Positions 46,743-56,195 are shown, counted from the stretch's first letter. The stretch is 61,655 bases of DNA from Bacillus sp. Xin1 (GCF_013314535.1 NZ_JABUAE010000028.1:1-61655); one strand, 5' to 3'. Notes: a model not told the origin generated them from the letters alone. Made by a program: numbers and translations.

Positions 46743-48446
46743 AAAAAAGGAATTTATAATGTTTTAGCAATGTCAATTGCACTTCAAGTTGTAATGGTGC
46801 CAGCTTCTTCATTTGCAGCTCCAGTAGAAAAAACGGTAGGAGTAGCCACTAATGACCAAGCTTTGAAAAGTATTGAGGAACATATGAAAGAACATATGGA
46901 TCAAGACATCGAAAGTGAAGTGCAAGGAGAATTTCTTGTACATATTATAAAATCGACTCCTTTATACGATTCTGTTGATTTACAGCATGCAACAGGTGCA
47001 GAGCTTTCTGAACAAGTAATTAAAGCTTCGAAACGAAAAGGAAATGCATACTATGTACAAACTTCATCTGGAGCAGGATGGATACATAATAGTGATAATA
47101 ATGTAGAAATTCGGGACGTTTATGCGTTATCTAATAGGAATCTAGTCATCAATGAAGAAACATTTATATACTCTTCGCCATTTGATGCGTTTAAAGAAGA
47201 AACTGTATTGCAGCCTCAAACAATTGTAGCGATTTCACAAGCAGGAGATTGGTTCCAAGTTCAAACAGCCGAAGGAATAAAATGGATTCATTCACCATCT
47301 GCAAAATTTGAAGGTACGAAAGCATCTATCCTTTCAAATGAGGCGCCTGTTCGTAAAAAGAGAGAGGCTATCATGTATGCAGCGCCAGGAACATTAAATA
47401 CAGGGAATATATATGGTGTAACATTTAAAGAATGGATCATTCCAACAGGGAATGAGAATATTCGTCCTGGTTATGCGATGGTCCCGAAATATATTACAAT
47501 TCATGAGACCGCTAATCCTGATGTGGGTGCAAATGCTCAGAAGCATGGACAATATTTATATAATCAAGCAACATCAACTGTTGAATCCGGAACATCATGG
47601 CATTTCACCGTAGATGATAAAGAAATTTATCAGCATCTCCCAGTAAATGAAGTGGGATGGCATGCAGGCACTAAGCAAGGAAATCAGGAATCTATCGGAA
47701 TTGAAATCGCAGTAAATGAAGATGGGAACTATGATAAAGCGGTTGAAAATGCTCGTAAATTAGCTGCATACTTAATGGGTGAATTAAATATCCCTTTAGA
47801 AAATGTGAAAAAACATCAATATTGGTGGGGGAAAAACTGTCCGGCCATTATGATTCAGCGCGGGGATTGGGACGCTTTCTTAAAAGGAACGAAAGCGTAT
47901 TATGATGCGAATCATAAAGATGATATTACAGGTGGATGGTATGAGAAGGATATTCGTGAATTAGCTGCAAAAGGAATCATGCAAGGAGATGGAAAAGGTT
48001 CGTATTGGCCTAACCGTGTTGTAACACGTGGAGAATTTGCGACTCTGATTTCTAGATCATTACAATTACCAAAGGGTAAGTCGACATTTACAGATTTAGG
48101 TACAACACATTCATCATTAATAGATGGTATTAATAGCGCAGCTAGTGCTGGAATCATTAATGGACGTGGAAATAATATTTTTGCCCCAAATGATACGATT
48201 ACGCGTGATGAAGCAGTTATTATGATTGATCGTGCATTAAAATATAAAGGAATTACTGGACCATTAGTATCATTATCATTTACTGATCAAGACTTGGCAT
48301 ATGATAAACAAGCTGTGCAGCGTGTTTATGGATTAGGGATTGTAAAAGGAAATGAAAAGAATGAGTTCTTACCAAAAGGTACAGCAACTCGTGCAGAGTC
48401 GGCAGCGTTTTTAAATAGAATGCTACATGTGATAGAGGGAAACTAG
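46740..48446 (+). CDS. S-layer-homology-anchored N-acetylmuramoyl-L-alanine amidase
   Basis: This 568-aa exported wall hydrolase has a signal peptide (about 1-26, SSFAAP) and two SH3-like segments (about 62-125, 135-195) with WIHN/WIHS ends. An Amidase_2 domain (about 225-385) has zinc ligands H255 (TIHETAN), H359 and C367 (HQYWWGKNC). Three C-terminal SLH repeats (about 390-565) carry TRGEF, TRDEA and TRAES. It cleaves the amide between MurNAc and the stem peptide and is held on the secondary wall polymer by the SLH domains. No Shine-Dalgarno site lies within the usual distance of ATG 46740, and an in-frame stop directly upstream excludes an earlier start. Confidence 0.92.
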   Translation: MKKGIYNVLAMSIALQVVMVPASSFAAPVEKTVGVATNDQALKSIEEHMKEHMDQDIESEVQGEFLVHIIKSTPLYDSVDLQHATGAELSEQVIKASKRKGNAYYVQTSSGAGWIHNSDNNVEIRDVYALSNRNLVINEETFIYSSPFDAFKEETVLQPQTIVAISQAGDWFQVQTAEGIKWIHSPSAKFEGTKASILSNEAPVRKKREAIMYAAPGTLNTGNIYGVTFKEWIIPTGNENIRPGYAMVPKYITIHETANPDVGANAQKHGQYLYNQATSTVESGTSWHFTVDDKEIYQHLPVNEVGWHAGTKQGNQESIGIEIAVNEDGNYDKAVENARKLAAYLMGELNIPLENVKKHQYWWGKNCPAIMIQRGDWDAFLKGTKAYYDANHKDDITGGWYEKDIRELAAKGIMQGDGKGSYWPNRVVTRGEFATLISRSLQLPKGKSTFTDLGTTHSSLIDGINSAASAGIINGRGNNIFAPNDTITRDEAVIMIDRALKYKGITGPLVSLSFTDQDLAYDKQAVQRVYGLGIVKGNEKNEFLPKGTATRAESAAFLNRMLHVIEGN

Positions 48447-48455
48447 TAGGAAATA

Positions 48456-48480
48456 AAAAGCACTTGCGAGTGCTTTTTTA
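48456..48480 (+). terminator. Terminator of the SLH amidase gene
   Basis: AAAAAGCACT and AGTGCTTTTT form a 10-bp stem with T-tail. Confidence 0.9.
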
Positions 48481-48496
48481 TTTTCAGAAAATTAAT

Positions 48497-48633
48497 CCCG
48501 CCATTTGTAGGCAGTAAGACCTCCACCTTAAAATTTAGTAAAAATTAAGAAGTTAGATAGGAAATCAACCGTCCGTAAAAATCTGATTGGTGAGGGATGA
48601 AGAAAAAAACCACTGATTAAAGTTTCACTTTAT
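48497..48633 (+). repeat. Degenerate bcr1-type repeat, second copy
   Basis: It shares the CCCGC... start, the GTCCGTAAAA and GATTGGTGAGGG core and the ATTAAAGTTTCACTTTAT end with the copy at 44415-44688. It is shortened to 137 bp and has lost half of the 3' hairpin. Confidence 0.65.
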
Positions 48634-48737
48634 TGGTCAGCGGGATAGAATTTTATAAAAAGAAATGGGATTTTAATGGAAAATAATATATAATTAATTT
48701 GTTGAATATAAAGATAATAACAAAAGTGGATATACAT

Positions 48738-48857
48738 ATGGAAGATTTACAAACACTTGGTTCATTTTTTTTAGGCCTAGGTACAATGTTCGCAGGATTA
48801 GGGGTACTGCTTGCAGGTATTGGTGTGTATACAAAATTTTCACGTGAATCAAAATGA
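48738..48857 (+). CDS. Small transmembrane peptide (39 aa)
   Basis: ATG 48738 opens MEDLQTLGSFFLGLG, a single Gly/Leu-rich helix (about 7-30) with a basic C terminus (TKFSRESK). The ribosome site (GTGG) is weak. It stands alone downstream of the bcr1 relic. The function is unknown; it could be a small membrane regulator or a chance frame. Confidence 0.4.
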   Translation: MEDLQTLGSFFLGLGTMFAGLGVLLAGIGVYTKFSRESK

Positions 48858-49064
48858 TGAAAGCGTCCGTACAGGATGATTTTTTCAATATGCTACAAAA
48901 AGGAATCGTATATTCTTTATGGAATAAGGAATGAAAATGGCAGGTGAAGTGTATATATAGATGCATTGGAACAATTTCATAATTTTATATCCCAGTTCCA
49001 TGACGAAATATTACTGATAAAAGGTAGGGGTATTAAGTAATAAGAATGAAAAGGAGGTAAGACG

Positions 49065-49211
49065 GTGAAGGAAATACCGACTGAGGTCCTGAGTAAGGAA
49101 TTGATGGAAAGAGAAGGGGTTATATCTATTACAGTTAAAGAATTTGAGAAAATTGAAGTAGCTGGAGTAGTGGTATCGGGACCAGCTGTGATTTTAATTA
49201 ATCAAGATTAA
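49065..49211 (+). CDS. BC1881-family small protein (48 aa)
   Basis: GTG 49065 has a near-perfect AAAGGAGGTAA site. The product MKEIPTEVLSKELMEREGV... followed by beta strands (ITVKEFEKIEVAGVVVSGPAV) matches the BC1881 family, as I recall it. That family is common in cereus-group chromosomes and phages. The function is unknown. It ends before a clear terminator. Confidence 0.7.
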   Translation: MKEIPTEVLSKELMEREGVISITVKEFEKIEVAGVVVSGPAVILINQD

Positions 49212-49248
49212 CTGAGTATAGTACATATGATGAATATAGAAAAATAGT

Positions 49249-49275
49249 AAAAGCATCCTGTGTGGATGCTTTTTT
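49249..49275 (+). terminator. Terminator of the BC1881-family gene
   Basis: AAAAGCATCC and GGATGCTTTT form a 10-bp stem with T-tail. Confidence 0.9.
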
Positions 49276-49329
49276 ATTTGCTTAAAAAAAGAAATATATT
49301 GGATAATAGAGCTATTGGAGGGAAAGAAA

Positions 49330-50085
49330 ATGGCTATTATTATTACAATGTTTCTAATGGGGGTTTTATTAGGTTTTGTGGGAGCAGGTGGAGCAGGCTT
49401 TATTATTGCAGTGCTCACACTCGTATTTCATGTGCCGATTCATACAGCGGTTGCAACATCATTAACAGCAATGGCATTTACAACACTTTCTGGAGTTATA
49501 AGTCATTACCGAGAAAGAAATGTTGTCGTGAGAATTGGCTGTGTTGTAGGGGGATGTGGTGCAATTGGATCATATATTGGATCTAAACTTGGTGCTGTGA
49601 TTCCTGCGCATCTTCTTCATTGGTTTACAGCTGGAATGCTATTTTTATCAGCAATATTCATGTTAATTCGTTTGTTTTTTGTGCAAAATCATAGGGAGTT
49701 GTCTGCTAGTTTGTCGGATCGGTTAACGCCATCTGTACTAGGGAAAGGAGCTCTGTTAGGAGTTGTAACTGGGATGTTAGCAGGAGCATTTGGAATTGGT
49801 TCAGCACCTTTTATTCAGATAGGGTTAATGGTATTAATTGGTTTATCAATTCGTCAATCTGTAGGGACTACAATGCTTGTTATTTTACCAATTGCAATTG
49901 GTGGAGGAATTGGATATACTTCGGCAGGATATTTAGATTCCATGTTATTAATGCAAGTATTAGCTGGAACAATGCTCGGAGCATATATAGGAGCAAAGTT
50001 TACAAATTATGCACCTCGTATGATTTTGAAATTTTCGATGATTATGACCCCTATTTTGGCTGGATGTATGTTATTAATAGAATAG
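49330..50085 (+). CDS. TauE/SafE-family membrane transporter
   Basis: The 251-aa protein has about eight hydrophobic helices in two inverted halves. Each half starts with a Gly-rich motif (GFVGAGGAGFIIAVL near 12-26; GMLAGAFGIGSAPFIQIGLM near 148-167), typical of sulfite/organosulfonate exporters. The substrate is not determinable. ATG 49330 has GGAGGG 8 nt upstream; the frame extends to 49315. A DUF2238 gene follows. Confidence 0.88.
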   Translation: MAIIITMFLMGVLLGFVGAGGAGFIIAVLTLVFHVPIHTAVATSLTAMAFTTLSGVISHYRERNVVVRIGCVVGGCGAIGSYIGSKLGAVIPAHLLHWFTAGMLFLSAIFMLIRLFFVQNHRELSASLSDRLTPSVLGKGALLGVVTGMLAGAFGIGSAPFIQIGLMVLIGLSIRQSVGTTMLVILPIAIGGGIGYTSAGYLDSMLLMQVLAGTMLGAYIGAKFTNYAPRMILKFSMIMTPILAGCMLLIE

Positions 50086-50115
50086 AAGACGAACTGCTGA
50101 GGGGGAGGGAGAGGT

Positions 50116-50703
50116 GTGTCTGTTCATTTTCATAAACTGTTATGTGTAAGTTTTGGGATTGCATTACTTATATCTGGAATATATCCAAAAGATCCCTTTA
50201 CATGGTTTTTAGAGGTCATGCCTGCAGTTATTTTAGTACTCGTTTTAATGATTACATATCGAAGTTTTCGATTTAGAACGTTCACATATGTATGGGTTTT
50301 TATTCATATGTTAATATTGCTCATTGGGGGACATTATACATACGCAGAAGTACCACTATTCAATTATTTTCGTGATACTTTTGATTTAGAAAGAAATTAC
50401 TATGATCGTGTTGGGCATTTTATGCAAGGATTTGTTCCGGCATTATTAACAAAGGAAGTACTTATAAAGGTAGTTGGAATTCAAAAAAAAGGATGGTTAG
50501 AACTACTTGTAATATCAGTTTGTTTAGCATTTAGCGCGTTATATGAGTTGCTAGAGTTTACAGTTGCAAAACTAACGGGGAAAGGAGCAGAAGCATTTCT
50601 TGGAACGCAAGGAGATGTTTGGGATACACAGTGGGATATGACACTTGCGTTAATTGGAGCAATATTAGCAATAGTAGTTTTCCGTGATAAGAAAACTATA
50701 TAG
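50116..50703 (+). CDS. DUF2238 membrane protein (YjdF-like)
   Basis: The 195-aa protein has five or six hydrophobic helices. The family signature is HYTYAEVPLFNYF (about 76) and YYDRVGHFMQGFVPALLTKE (about 95-114). GTQGDVWDTQWDM follows near 162-174. GTG 50116 lies after GGGGGAGGGAG. It lies 30 nt after the TauE-type gene and is likely co-transcribed. The function is unknown. Confidence 0.85.
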   Translation: MSVHFHKLLCVSFGIALLISGIYPKDPFTWFLEVMPAVILVLVLMITYRSFRFRTFTYVWVFIHMLILLIGGHYTYAEVPLFNYFRDTFDLERNYYDRVGHFMQGFVPALLTKEVLIKVVGIQKKGWLELLVISVCLAFSALYELLEFTVAKLTGKGAEAFLGTQGDVWDTQWDMTLALIGAILAIVVFRDKKTI

Positions 50704-50783
50704 TAATTTATTAATATGTTTTACGTATGAATTATGTAAGTAATTCATATTTCCCACATAAAAGGATTTGCTATAATATAATG

Positions 50784-51027
50784 AGTGTAACGTTCGAGTA
50801 TTCGACGTATTACTAGTATTATATCCCTATCCCTTTTCTAAAAATGCGAACAAGTTTTGCCCTATTCTATTCAAGTTTAATTGTATAGAAATATATTGTT
50901 CGATGCCCATTATGGAACGTACATAATGGGAAATCCCGATCCTTAAAGAGGATGCCCCTAATCTTCATGTGAAAATATGATCGGATAGAGAAAGCTGACC
51001 AATGTATATGGTCAGCTTTCTTTTTTG
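50784..51027 (+). ncRNA. Candidate structured non-coding RNA
   Basis: A TATAAT promoter motif (50772-50777) precedes about 240 nt without a convincing frame. The stretch holds a perfect CCCATTATG/CATAATGGG hairpin and an ATCC/GGAT mini-hairpin. A long-range pairing CTATCC (near 50827) with GGATAG (near 50983) is possible. It ends in a strong terminator hairpin with T-run (50989-51027). I cannot match it to a known family. Confidence 0.4.
50989..51027. terminator. Bidirectional terminator
   Basis: AGAAAGCTGACCA and TGGTCAGCTTTCT form a 13-bp stem. It serves the candidate RNA on the plus strand and the convergent 66-aa gene, whose stop lies within it. Confidence 0.9.
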
Positions 51028-51212
51028 TGTAAAAATAATTCTTCGGTAATTTCTGTTTGTAATAGCAGTGTTTTTCCAAAGCGACGTTTGCATTCATCTC
51101 TTACTTTTTGAATGGCAAGTGCATGAGAAGTGGCAGACACGGTGACAGTTGCTTGCCGAGATTTTCGATTTTCTTCACAAAAGACACACTCTACAACATA
51201 TTTAGAAATCAT
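51012..51212 (-). CDS. Small hypothetical protein with CxxC motif (66 aa)
   Basis: The product starts MISKYVVECVFCEENRKSRQ and continues as a beta-alpha-beta-like fold with an amphipathic helix (SHALAIQKVRDECKRRFG). The CVFC motif may bind metal. The family is not recognised with certainty. ATG 51212 (minus) follows GGAAGGATGA. Confidence 0.65.
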   Translation of the reverse strand: MISKYVVECVFCEENRKSRQATVTVSATSHALAIQKVRDECKRRFGKTLLLQTEITEELFLHKKES

Positions 51213-51354
51213 ACTCTCATCCTTCCGCTTGAATTTCTAGGAATGAGTTGTCTTTGAAGTTGATATAATCTTTCGTTACAAATTTAGCATTTTCCTCTAT
51301 TTTCAAGGAGAAGAATAGGGGAAGAAAGAATATTAGCTATGGGAGGAGAGACAC

Positions 51355-51813
51355 ATGAAAAGATGGATTGGAGCGGCAGCTATATGTATGAATGAAAAAA
51401 ATGAAATTTTGATGGTATTACAAGGAAAGAAAGATGAACCGAAAAGGTGGTCAGTACCAAGTGGTGGACAAGAAGAAGGAGAAACATTAGAAGAGTGTTG
51501 TATCCGAGAAGTGTGAGAGGAAACTGGGTATGAGGTAGAAATTATAAATAAAATATATGAAAAAAAGGGCGTAACATATGGTATACCCGTTTATGTACAT
51601 TATTATCTTGTACAACAAGTAGGAGGTTCTATGAATATTCAAGATCCAGATGGATTAATTTATGAAATAGATTGGAAGGATGTTCATGAATTAAGAGAAA
51701 TCTCTTTAGCCTTTCCAGAGGATTATGAGTTGTTATTAAGGTATGTAAATGGTATGGACAAAAATAGGGGAACTGTATCTGGGAAAATGAATGAAGGAAT
51801 GATAAAAAGATAA
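51355..51813 (+). pseudogene. Nudix (MutT) hydrolase with in-frame TGA inside the Nudix box
   Basis: The frame from ATG 51355 (GGGAGGAGAG upstream) codes MKRWIGAAAICMNEKNEILMV..., then GGQEEGETLEECCIREV, a TGA at 51514-51516 (codon 54), then EETGYEVEII to a stop at 51813. Without the TGA it is a 152-aa nucleoside-diphosphate-X hydrolase. The stop falls on the variable Nudix position, where homologues often have Trp, so TGG to TGA is the simplest cause. The 3' part keeps a good reading frame, so the mutation is recent or read through. Confidence 0.85.
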
Positions 51814-51898
51814 TAGAACAAGCGTCAATGATAAAAGACCGCATATTAATTAAGAGTAATGTGTGGTCTTTTATGTGTAGGGATTATTATTAATAGTA

Positions 51899-53321
51899 TT
51901 ACAAAGTTTTGCTAATTTTAGTTTCTGTATGAGTGTTATTAGTAGCTTTTTTCTTTATCTTGATGTAATAGTAGGCATAACAAAAGATGATAAATGGTAC
52001 AGTGCAATAGATTCCTAGTCTTTGCTCTGGGATAAAGATAAGACTTATTAATATAATGCCATACAATCCAAAACCAAGAATTGGTACAAGAGGATAAAGT
52101 GGAGTTCTGAATTTTAAGTCTTCTAATTTTCCACCGTCGGCTAAATAATGTTTGCGAAAAAAGAATTGAGAAACACAAATTGACATCCAAACAATGATTG
52201 TAATGACTCCGGAAATTGAAATGAGCCATAAGTAAACAGTTTCAGCAGCAACAACACTTGTCAAAAGCGAAAAAGCAGAAATAGATATCGTCATGATTAA
52301 AGCGTATAGGGGTATCCCGCGTGATGATAATTTCTTTAAAAAGGCTGGAGCCATATCATTTTTTGATAAGGACCAAAGCATTCGAGTTGCGGCGTATAGC
52401 CCTGAATTTGCGACAGAAAGAACAGCAGTAAGAATGACAAAGTTCATAATATCAGCTGCATATGGAATATCTATGTTATCAAAAACAGCAACAAATGGGC
52501 TCTTTGTTAATCCCGCTTCTTCCCAAGGAATCAAAGCCACGAGGACAAAGATTGCTAAGACGAAGAAAAACATCGTGCGCCATATAATATTTCTAATAGA
52601 ACGCGGTAAAGTTTTTGCAGGATTTTCACTTTCACCTGCAGCGATTCCGACAAGTTCTGTACCTTGAAAGGAATAATTAACTGTAACCATTGTTAGTAAG
52701 ATAGCCGCAATTCCATTTGGGAATAAACCACCGTGATTTACGAAATTTGAAAAAAGCGGGGCTGGTTCGTCGCCTTTTAAATCAATTAAACCGAACATAG
52801 CGGCGCCACCAAGAATAATAAAAGCGATTATGGCAGATACTTTAATACTTGAAAACCAAAATTCTGTTTCGGCATAACTACGAGCGGATAATGCATTAAT
52901 AGTGAATATTGTAACCCCAAAGATTAAACACCAAACCCATACAGGAATATCAGGAAACCAACGTTGCATTGTAATACCGGCAGTTGTAAATTCAAGGCCA
53001 GTAGTATTCGCCCAGCTTAGCCAATACAACCATCCAATGGTAAATCCAGTTGCGGGATTTATGAACTTGGTGGCATATTCTTGGAAGGAACCTGAAACTG
53101 GCATCGCTACAGCAAGCTCACCAAGATAGCATAACGAAATACATTAATAATCCACCAGCAATAAAGGCAAGTACGGACCCACCTGGTCCGGCTTGGCTTA
53201 TAATAAAGCCAGATCCGTTAAATAGCCCCGTTCCAATTACACCACCAAGTGCAATCATGAATAAATGTCTACTTTTCATCGTGCGTTTTAATTCATTATT
53301 TGTATTGCTTAATTGCGTCAT
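51899..53321 (-). pseudogene. RocE-like amino acid permease with frameshift
   Basis: Two adjacent minus-strand frames together give a full APC-family amino acid permease of about 474 aa and twelve helices. The N part (from ATG 53321 with GTGAGGAAAAC upstream: MKSRHLFMIALGGVIGTGLF) ends at TGA 53118-53120 after YFVML. The C part resumes in another frame with LGELAVAMPVSGSFQ. A 2-bp deletion near 53121-53127 restores length and the family motif MLxLGELAV. It resembles arginine/ornithine permease RocE and lies beside an IclR regulator and rocB. Probably inactive in this strain. Confidence 0.85.
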
Positions 53322-53576
53322 TGTTTTCCTCACTTTCATAATTTGTAGGATGAAGATTGATGTTTTTTCCGCATTGTGGAATGTATTCCGTGATGTAGAA
53401 TTATGTTCTAATTTTCAGATAATTAAAAAGAAAAGTCAATATTTTTTGTTTGCGTTTCCAAACTATTATTTTTGGTTTTTATTTTTAGAAAATTTAATTG
53501 ATTTCAGTTTGAATTTTTGCTAAATTGATAGTTAATTAAGGTTACTAACATATTACAAGTAAAGTTGAGGCGAGTT

Positions 53577-54323
53577 ATGGTACAGTCCATTGATCGAGCG
53601 CTAAGTATTATTAAGTTATTGAATTCTACAAATGAAAAAGAGTGTTGGGCTATTTCTGATATAGCTGATAAAACACATCTCCCGGTTAGTACGGTACATA
53701 GGTTACTTAACTCTCTAATGGAGCATGGATTAGTTACGCAAATTTCAGAAACAAAACAGTACACAACTGGACCGATGTGGATGGAAATAGGATTACGTCA
53801 ATTAGAGAAGGTAGACTACAGATCTGTTGCAAGAGAAGTGATGAAGCGTTTGGCCTCTGAAGTTGAAGAAAGTGTTTACTTGAACATTCCAAATGGAACA
53901 CATTCTATCATTATTGAAAGAATTGATAGCCCTTTAAAAATTCGAGTTATCGATAACTTAGGGGAACAGATTCCTCTTTCGATTGGCGCCGCAAATAAAA
54001 CGATGCTTGCCAATATGAAAACGGATGAAATGGAACGTATTGCAGAACATTTACTTTCTTCTTTACCAGAACAAAAGCAAGTTCTTTTTGATCAAATCGA
54101 ACAGGTAAGAAATGAAGGATATGCTGTAAGTTATGGTGAAAAAACAGAAGGAACAGCTTCAGTAGCTGCACCTATTATAGGATTTAATCATAAAGTAGTA
54201 GGAGCATTAAGTATTGGGTTAATTAGTCATCGTATTAATGATGATCGACTATCTTTTCTTATTAGTAAGGTAAAACAAGCAGCTAGTGAAATATCAATAA
54301 AAATCGGCAGAATATCAGAATAA
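53577..54323 (+). CDS. IclR-family transcriptional regulator
   Basis: The 248-aa product has an N-terminal winged HTH (IADKTHLPVSTVHRLLNSLMEHG, about 23-45) and a C-terminal IclR effector domain (DNLGEQIPLSIGAANKTMLA; EGTASVAAPIIG). ATG 53577 has GAGG 6 nt upstream. It is divergent from the permease pseudogene and upstream of rocB, so it likely controls this amino acid catabolic locus. The effector is unknown. Confidence 0.9.
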   Translation: MVQSIDRALSIIKLLNSTNEKECWAISDIADKTHLPVSTVHRLLNSLMEHGLVTQISETKQYTTGPMWMEIGLRQLEKVDYRSVAREVMKRLASEVEESVYLNIPNGTHSIIIERIDSPLKIRVIDNLGEQIPLSIGAANKTMLANMKTDEMERIAEHLLSSLPEQKQVLFDQIEQVRNEGYAVSYGEKTEGTASVAAPIIGFNHKVVGALSIGLISHRINDDRLSFLISKVKQAASEISIKIGRISE

Positions 54324-54402
54324 TAATTTTGATAGCCTGTCGTCATTTTTTATTCGTATAACGGAAATGAATTTCATAATGTGGAAAAATGGGGGGATTT
54401 AT

Positions 54403-56043
54403 ATGCTGAAATGGCAATCAAAAGAACAATTGGTTCAATTATTAAGCAATCTTGTTGAAATTCCTAGTATTACTGGCTCGGAAGCTGAAGTTATATTGCC
54501 AGACTTTGTTGTGGAACAATTATCTGACTTACACTATTTCAAACAAAATCCGCATCATTTGCAAAAAAATCCGACAGGGGATGGGAGATATTTTGTTACG
54601 GCCCTAGTAAAGAAAAATAATAGTACAAGAAATACAGTAATTCTTGTTAGTCACTTCGATGTTGTAGATGTACAAGATTATGGTGTGTGGAAAGCAGATG
54701 CATTTGACGCTAAAAAATTAACATCTATGTTTTATTCTCATAAAGATGAACTACCAAATCATGTGCGTGAAGATATAGAACAAGGGGATTGGCTATTTGG
54801 TAGAGGAACAATGGATATGAAATGTGGTCTAGCTTTGCAAATGGCGATGATTGAGCAAGCTTGTGAAGGAAGGTTTGATGGGAATGTTCTTTTATTGGCT
54901 GTTCCAGATGAAGAAGTAAACTCTGTAGGGATGAGGGCTGCTGTTCCAAAATTGTTAGATTTAGCAAAAGAACATGATTTAGAATATAAAACGGTCCTAA
55001 ATTCAGAGCCTATGTTTACACAATATCCAGGTGATCAAAATAAGTATATTTATACTGGTTCCATTGGTAAGGTGTTACCTGGTTTTCTTTGTTATGGAAA
55101 AGAAACACATGTAGGCGAACCTTTTGCAGGGTTAAATGCGAGTTATATGGCTTCATTATTGACAGCTGAATTAGAATTAAATACGGAACTTTGTGATATT
55201 GTAGAAGGTGAGGCGAGTCCTCCACCAACTAACTTGTTACAAAGGGACTTAAAGGAGGATTATTCTGTACAAATTCCTCATCGTGCAGTCACATTATTTA
55301 ATTTGTTTTTACTAGAAAAAACGATGACAGATGTAATGGCGTTGTTACATCAAAAAGTAACAAAAGTAGCAGAGAAAATCGAAGAGTCGTATGAGAATCG
55401 AGCATATCAGTTTTCGAAGTATAATCCATTCATACCGCCTAATCTTAAAGTGAATGTATTAACGTATGAAGAGCTTATCGCTTATGCAATTGAACAACAT
55501 GGGCAAGAAAAAATAGATAGTATTCAATCTGCTATTATAAAAAATAGAGGAAATAAAGACGATTGTGCAGTAACAATTGATTTGGTTGATAAATTAGCTA
55601 TTTTATGCAAAGAAAAGGCACCAATGATTATCCTTTTCTTTGCTCCACCGTACTACCCAGCTGTGAGCTCACGCCACAATCCTTTGATTAAAGAAGTAGT
55701 TGGGGAGATGGAAAGATACGCTCACTACAATCATGGGATGACATTTAAAAATCAAAATTATTTTGGGGGAATTTCAGATTTGAGTTATGTGGGCTTACAG
55801 TACCCAGCAGATTCGATGAATTCACTGGTAGACAATATGCCATTATGGAATAAAGGTTATTCGATTCCACTCCAGGAATTAGAAGAGTTTGATGTTCCAG
55901 TATTAAATATGGGACCGGTAGGAAAAGATGCACATCAATGGACGGAGCGACTGGACATAAATTACGCATTTGAAACGCTATTAGATATGTTACCTATATG
56001 TATTGGGAAATTACTTGTTCCTAATAAAATTACGCAGTCATAG
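54403..56043 (+). CDS. rocB: RocB-like M20-family peptidase/amidohydrolase (arginine catabolism)
   Basis: The 546-aa product is a zinc-peptidase-family M20 protein with ligands in SHFDVVD (about 84-90), GRGTMDMKCG (about 135) and PDEEVNS (about 167). The overall sequence and length follow B. subtilis RocB (arginine utilisation operon rocABC), whose exact reaction is not settled. ATG 54403 with GGGGGG upstream is preferred. It follows the IclR regulator in the same direction. The rocA and rocC partners are not adjacent. Confidence 0.87.
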   Translation: MLKWQSKEQLVQLLSNLVEIPSITGSEAEVILPDFVVEQLSDLHYFKQNPHHLQKNPTGDGRYFVTALVKKNNSTRNTVILVSHFDVVDVQDYGVWKADAFDAKKLTSMFYSHKDELPNHVREDIEQGDWLFGRGTMDMKCGLALQMAMIEQACEGRFDGNVLLLAVPDEEVNSVGMRAAVPKLLDLAKEHDLEYKTVLNSEPMFTQYPGDQNKYIYTGSIGKVLPGFLCYGKETHVGEPFAGLNASYMASLLTAELELNTELCDIVEGEASPPPTNLLQRDLKEDYSVQIPHRAVTLFNLFLLEKTMTDVMALLHQKVTKVAEKIEESYENRAYQFSKYNPFIPPNLKVNVLTYEELIAYAIEQHGQEKIDSIQSAIIKNRGNKDDCAVTIDLVDKLAILCKEKAPMIILFFAPPYYPAVSSRHNPLIKEVVGEMERYAHYNHGMTFKNQNYFGGISDLSYVGLQYPADSMNSLVDNMPLWNKGYSIPLQELEEFDVPVLNMGPVGKDAHQWTERLDINYAFETLLDMLPICIGKLLVPNKITQS

Positions 56044-56085
56044 TTAAGTCTGTATAAGAGAGAAAGAAATTTCAATTGAAATTAA

Positions 56086-56134
56086 GAAAAGGGTAAAAAA
56101 GTAGCGTTATACTACAGTTTCTATCCTTTTTCTT
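56086..56134 (+). terminator. Terminator of rocB
   Basis: AAGAAAAGGGTA pairs with TATCCTTTTTCTT, with an inner GTAG/CTAC stem. Confidence 0.6.
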
Positions 56135-56195
56135 GTAATGATTTATTTTTATTCGAAGCCCCATTGATCGCGATAAAATAAGAGTATAGTGCTAT

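Noticed and set aside
51514-51516. Selenocysteine at the TGA of the Nudix gene
   Set aside because: The position is a variable Nudix residue usually Trp, no selenocysteine-insertion hairpin was apparent just downstream, and bacilli of this group are not known to use selenocysteine. A nonsense mutation is simpler.
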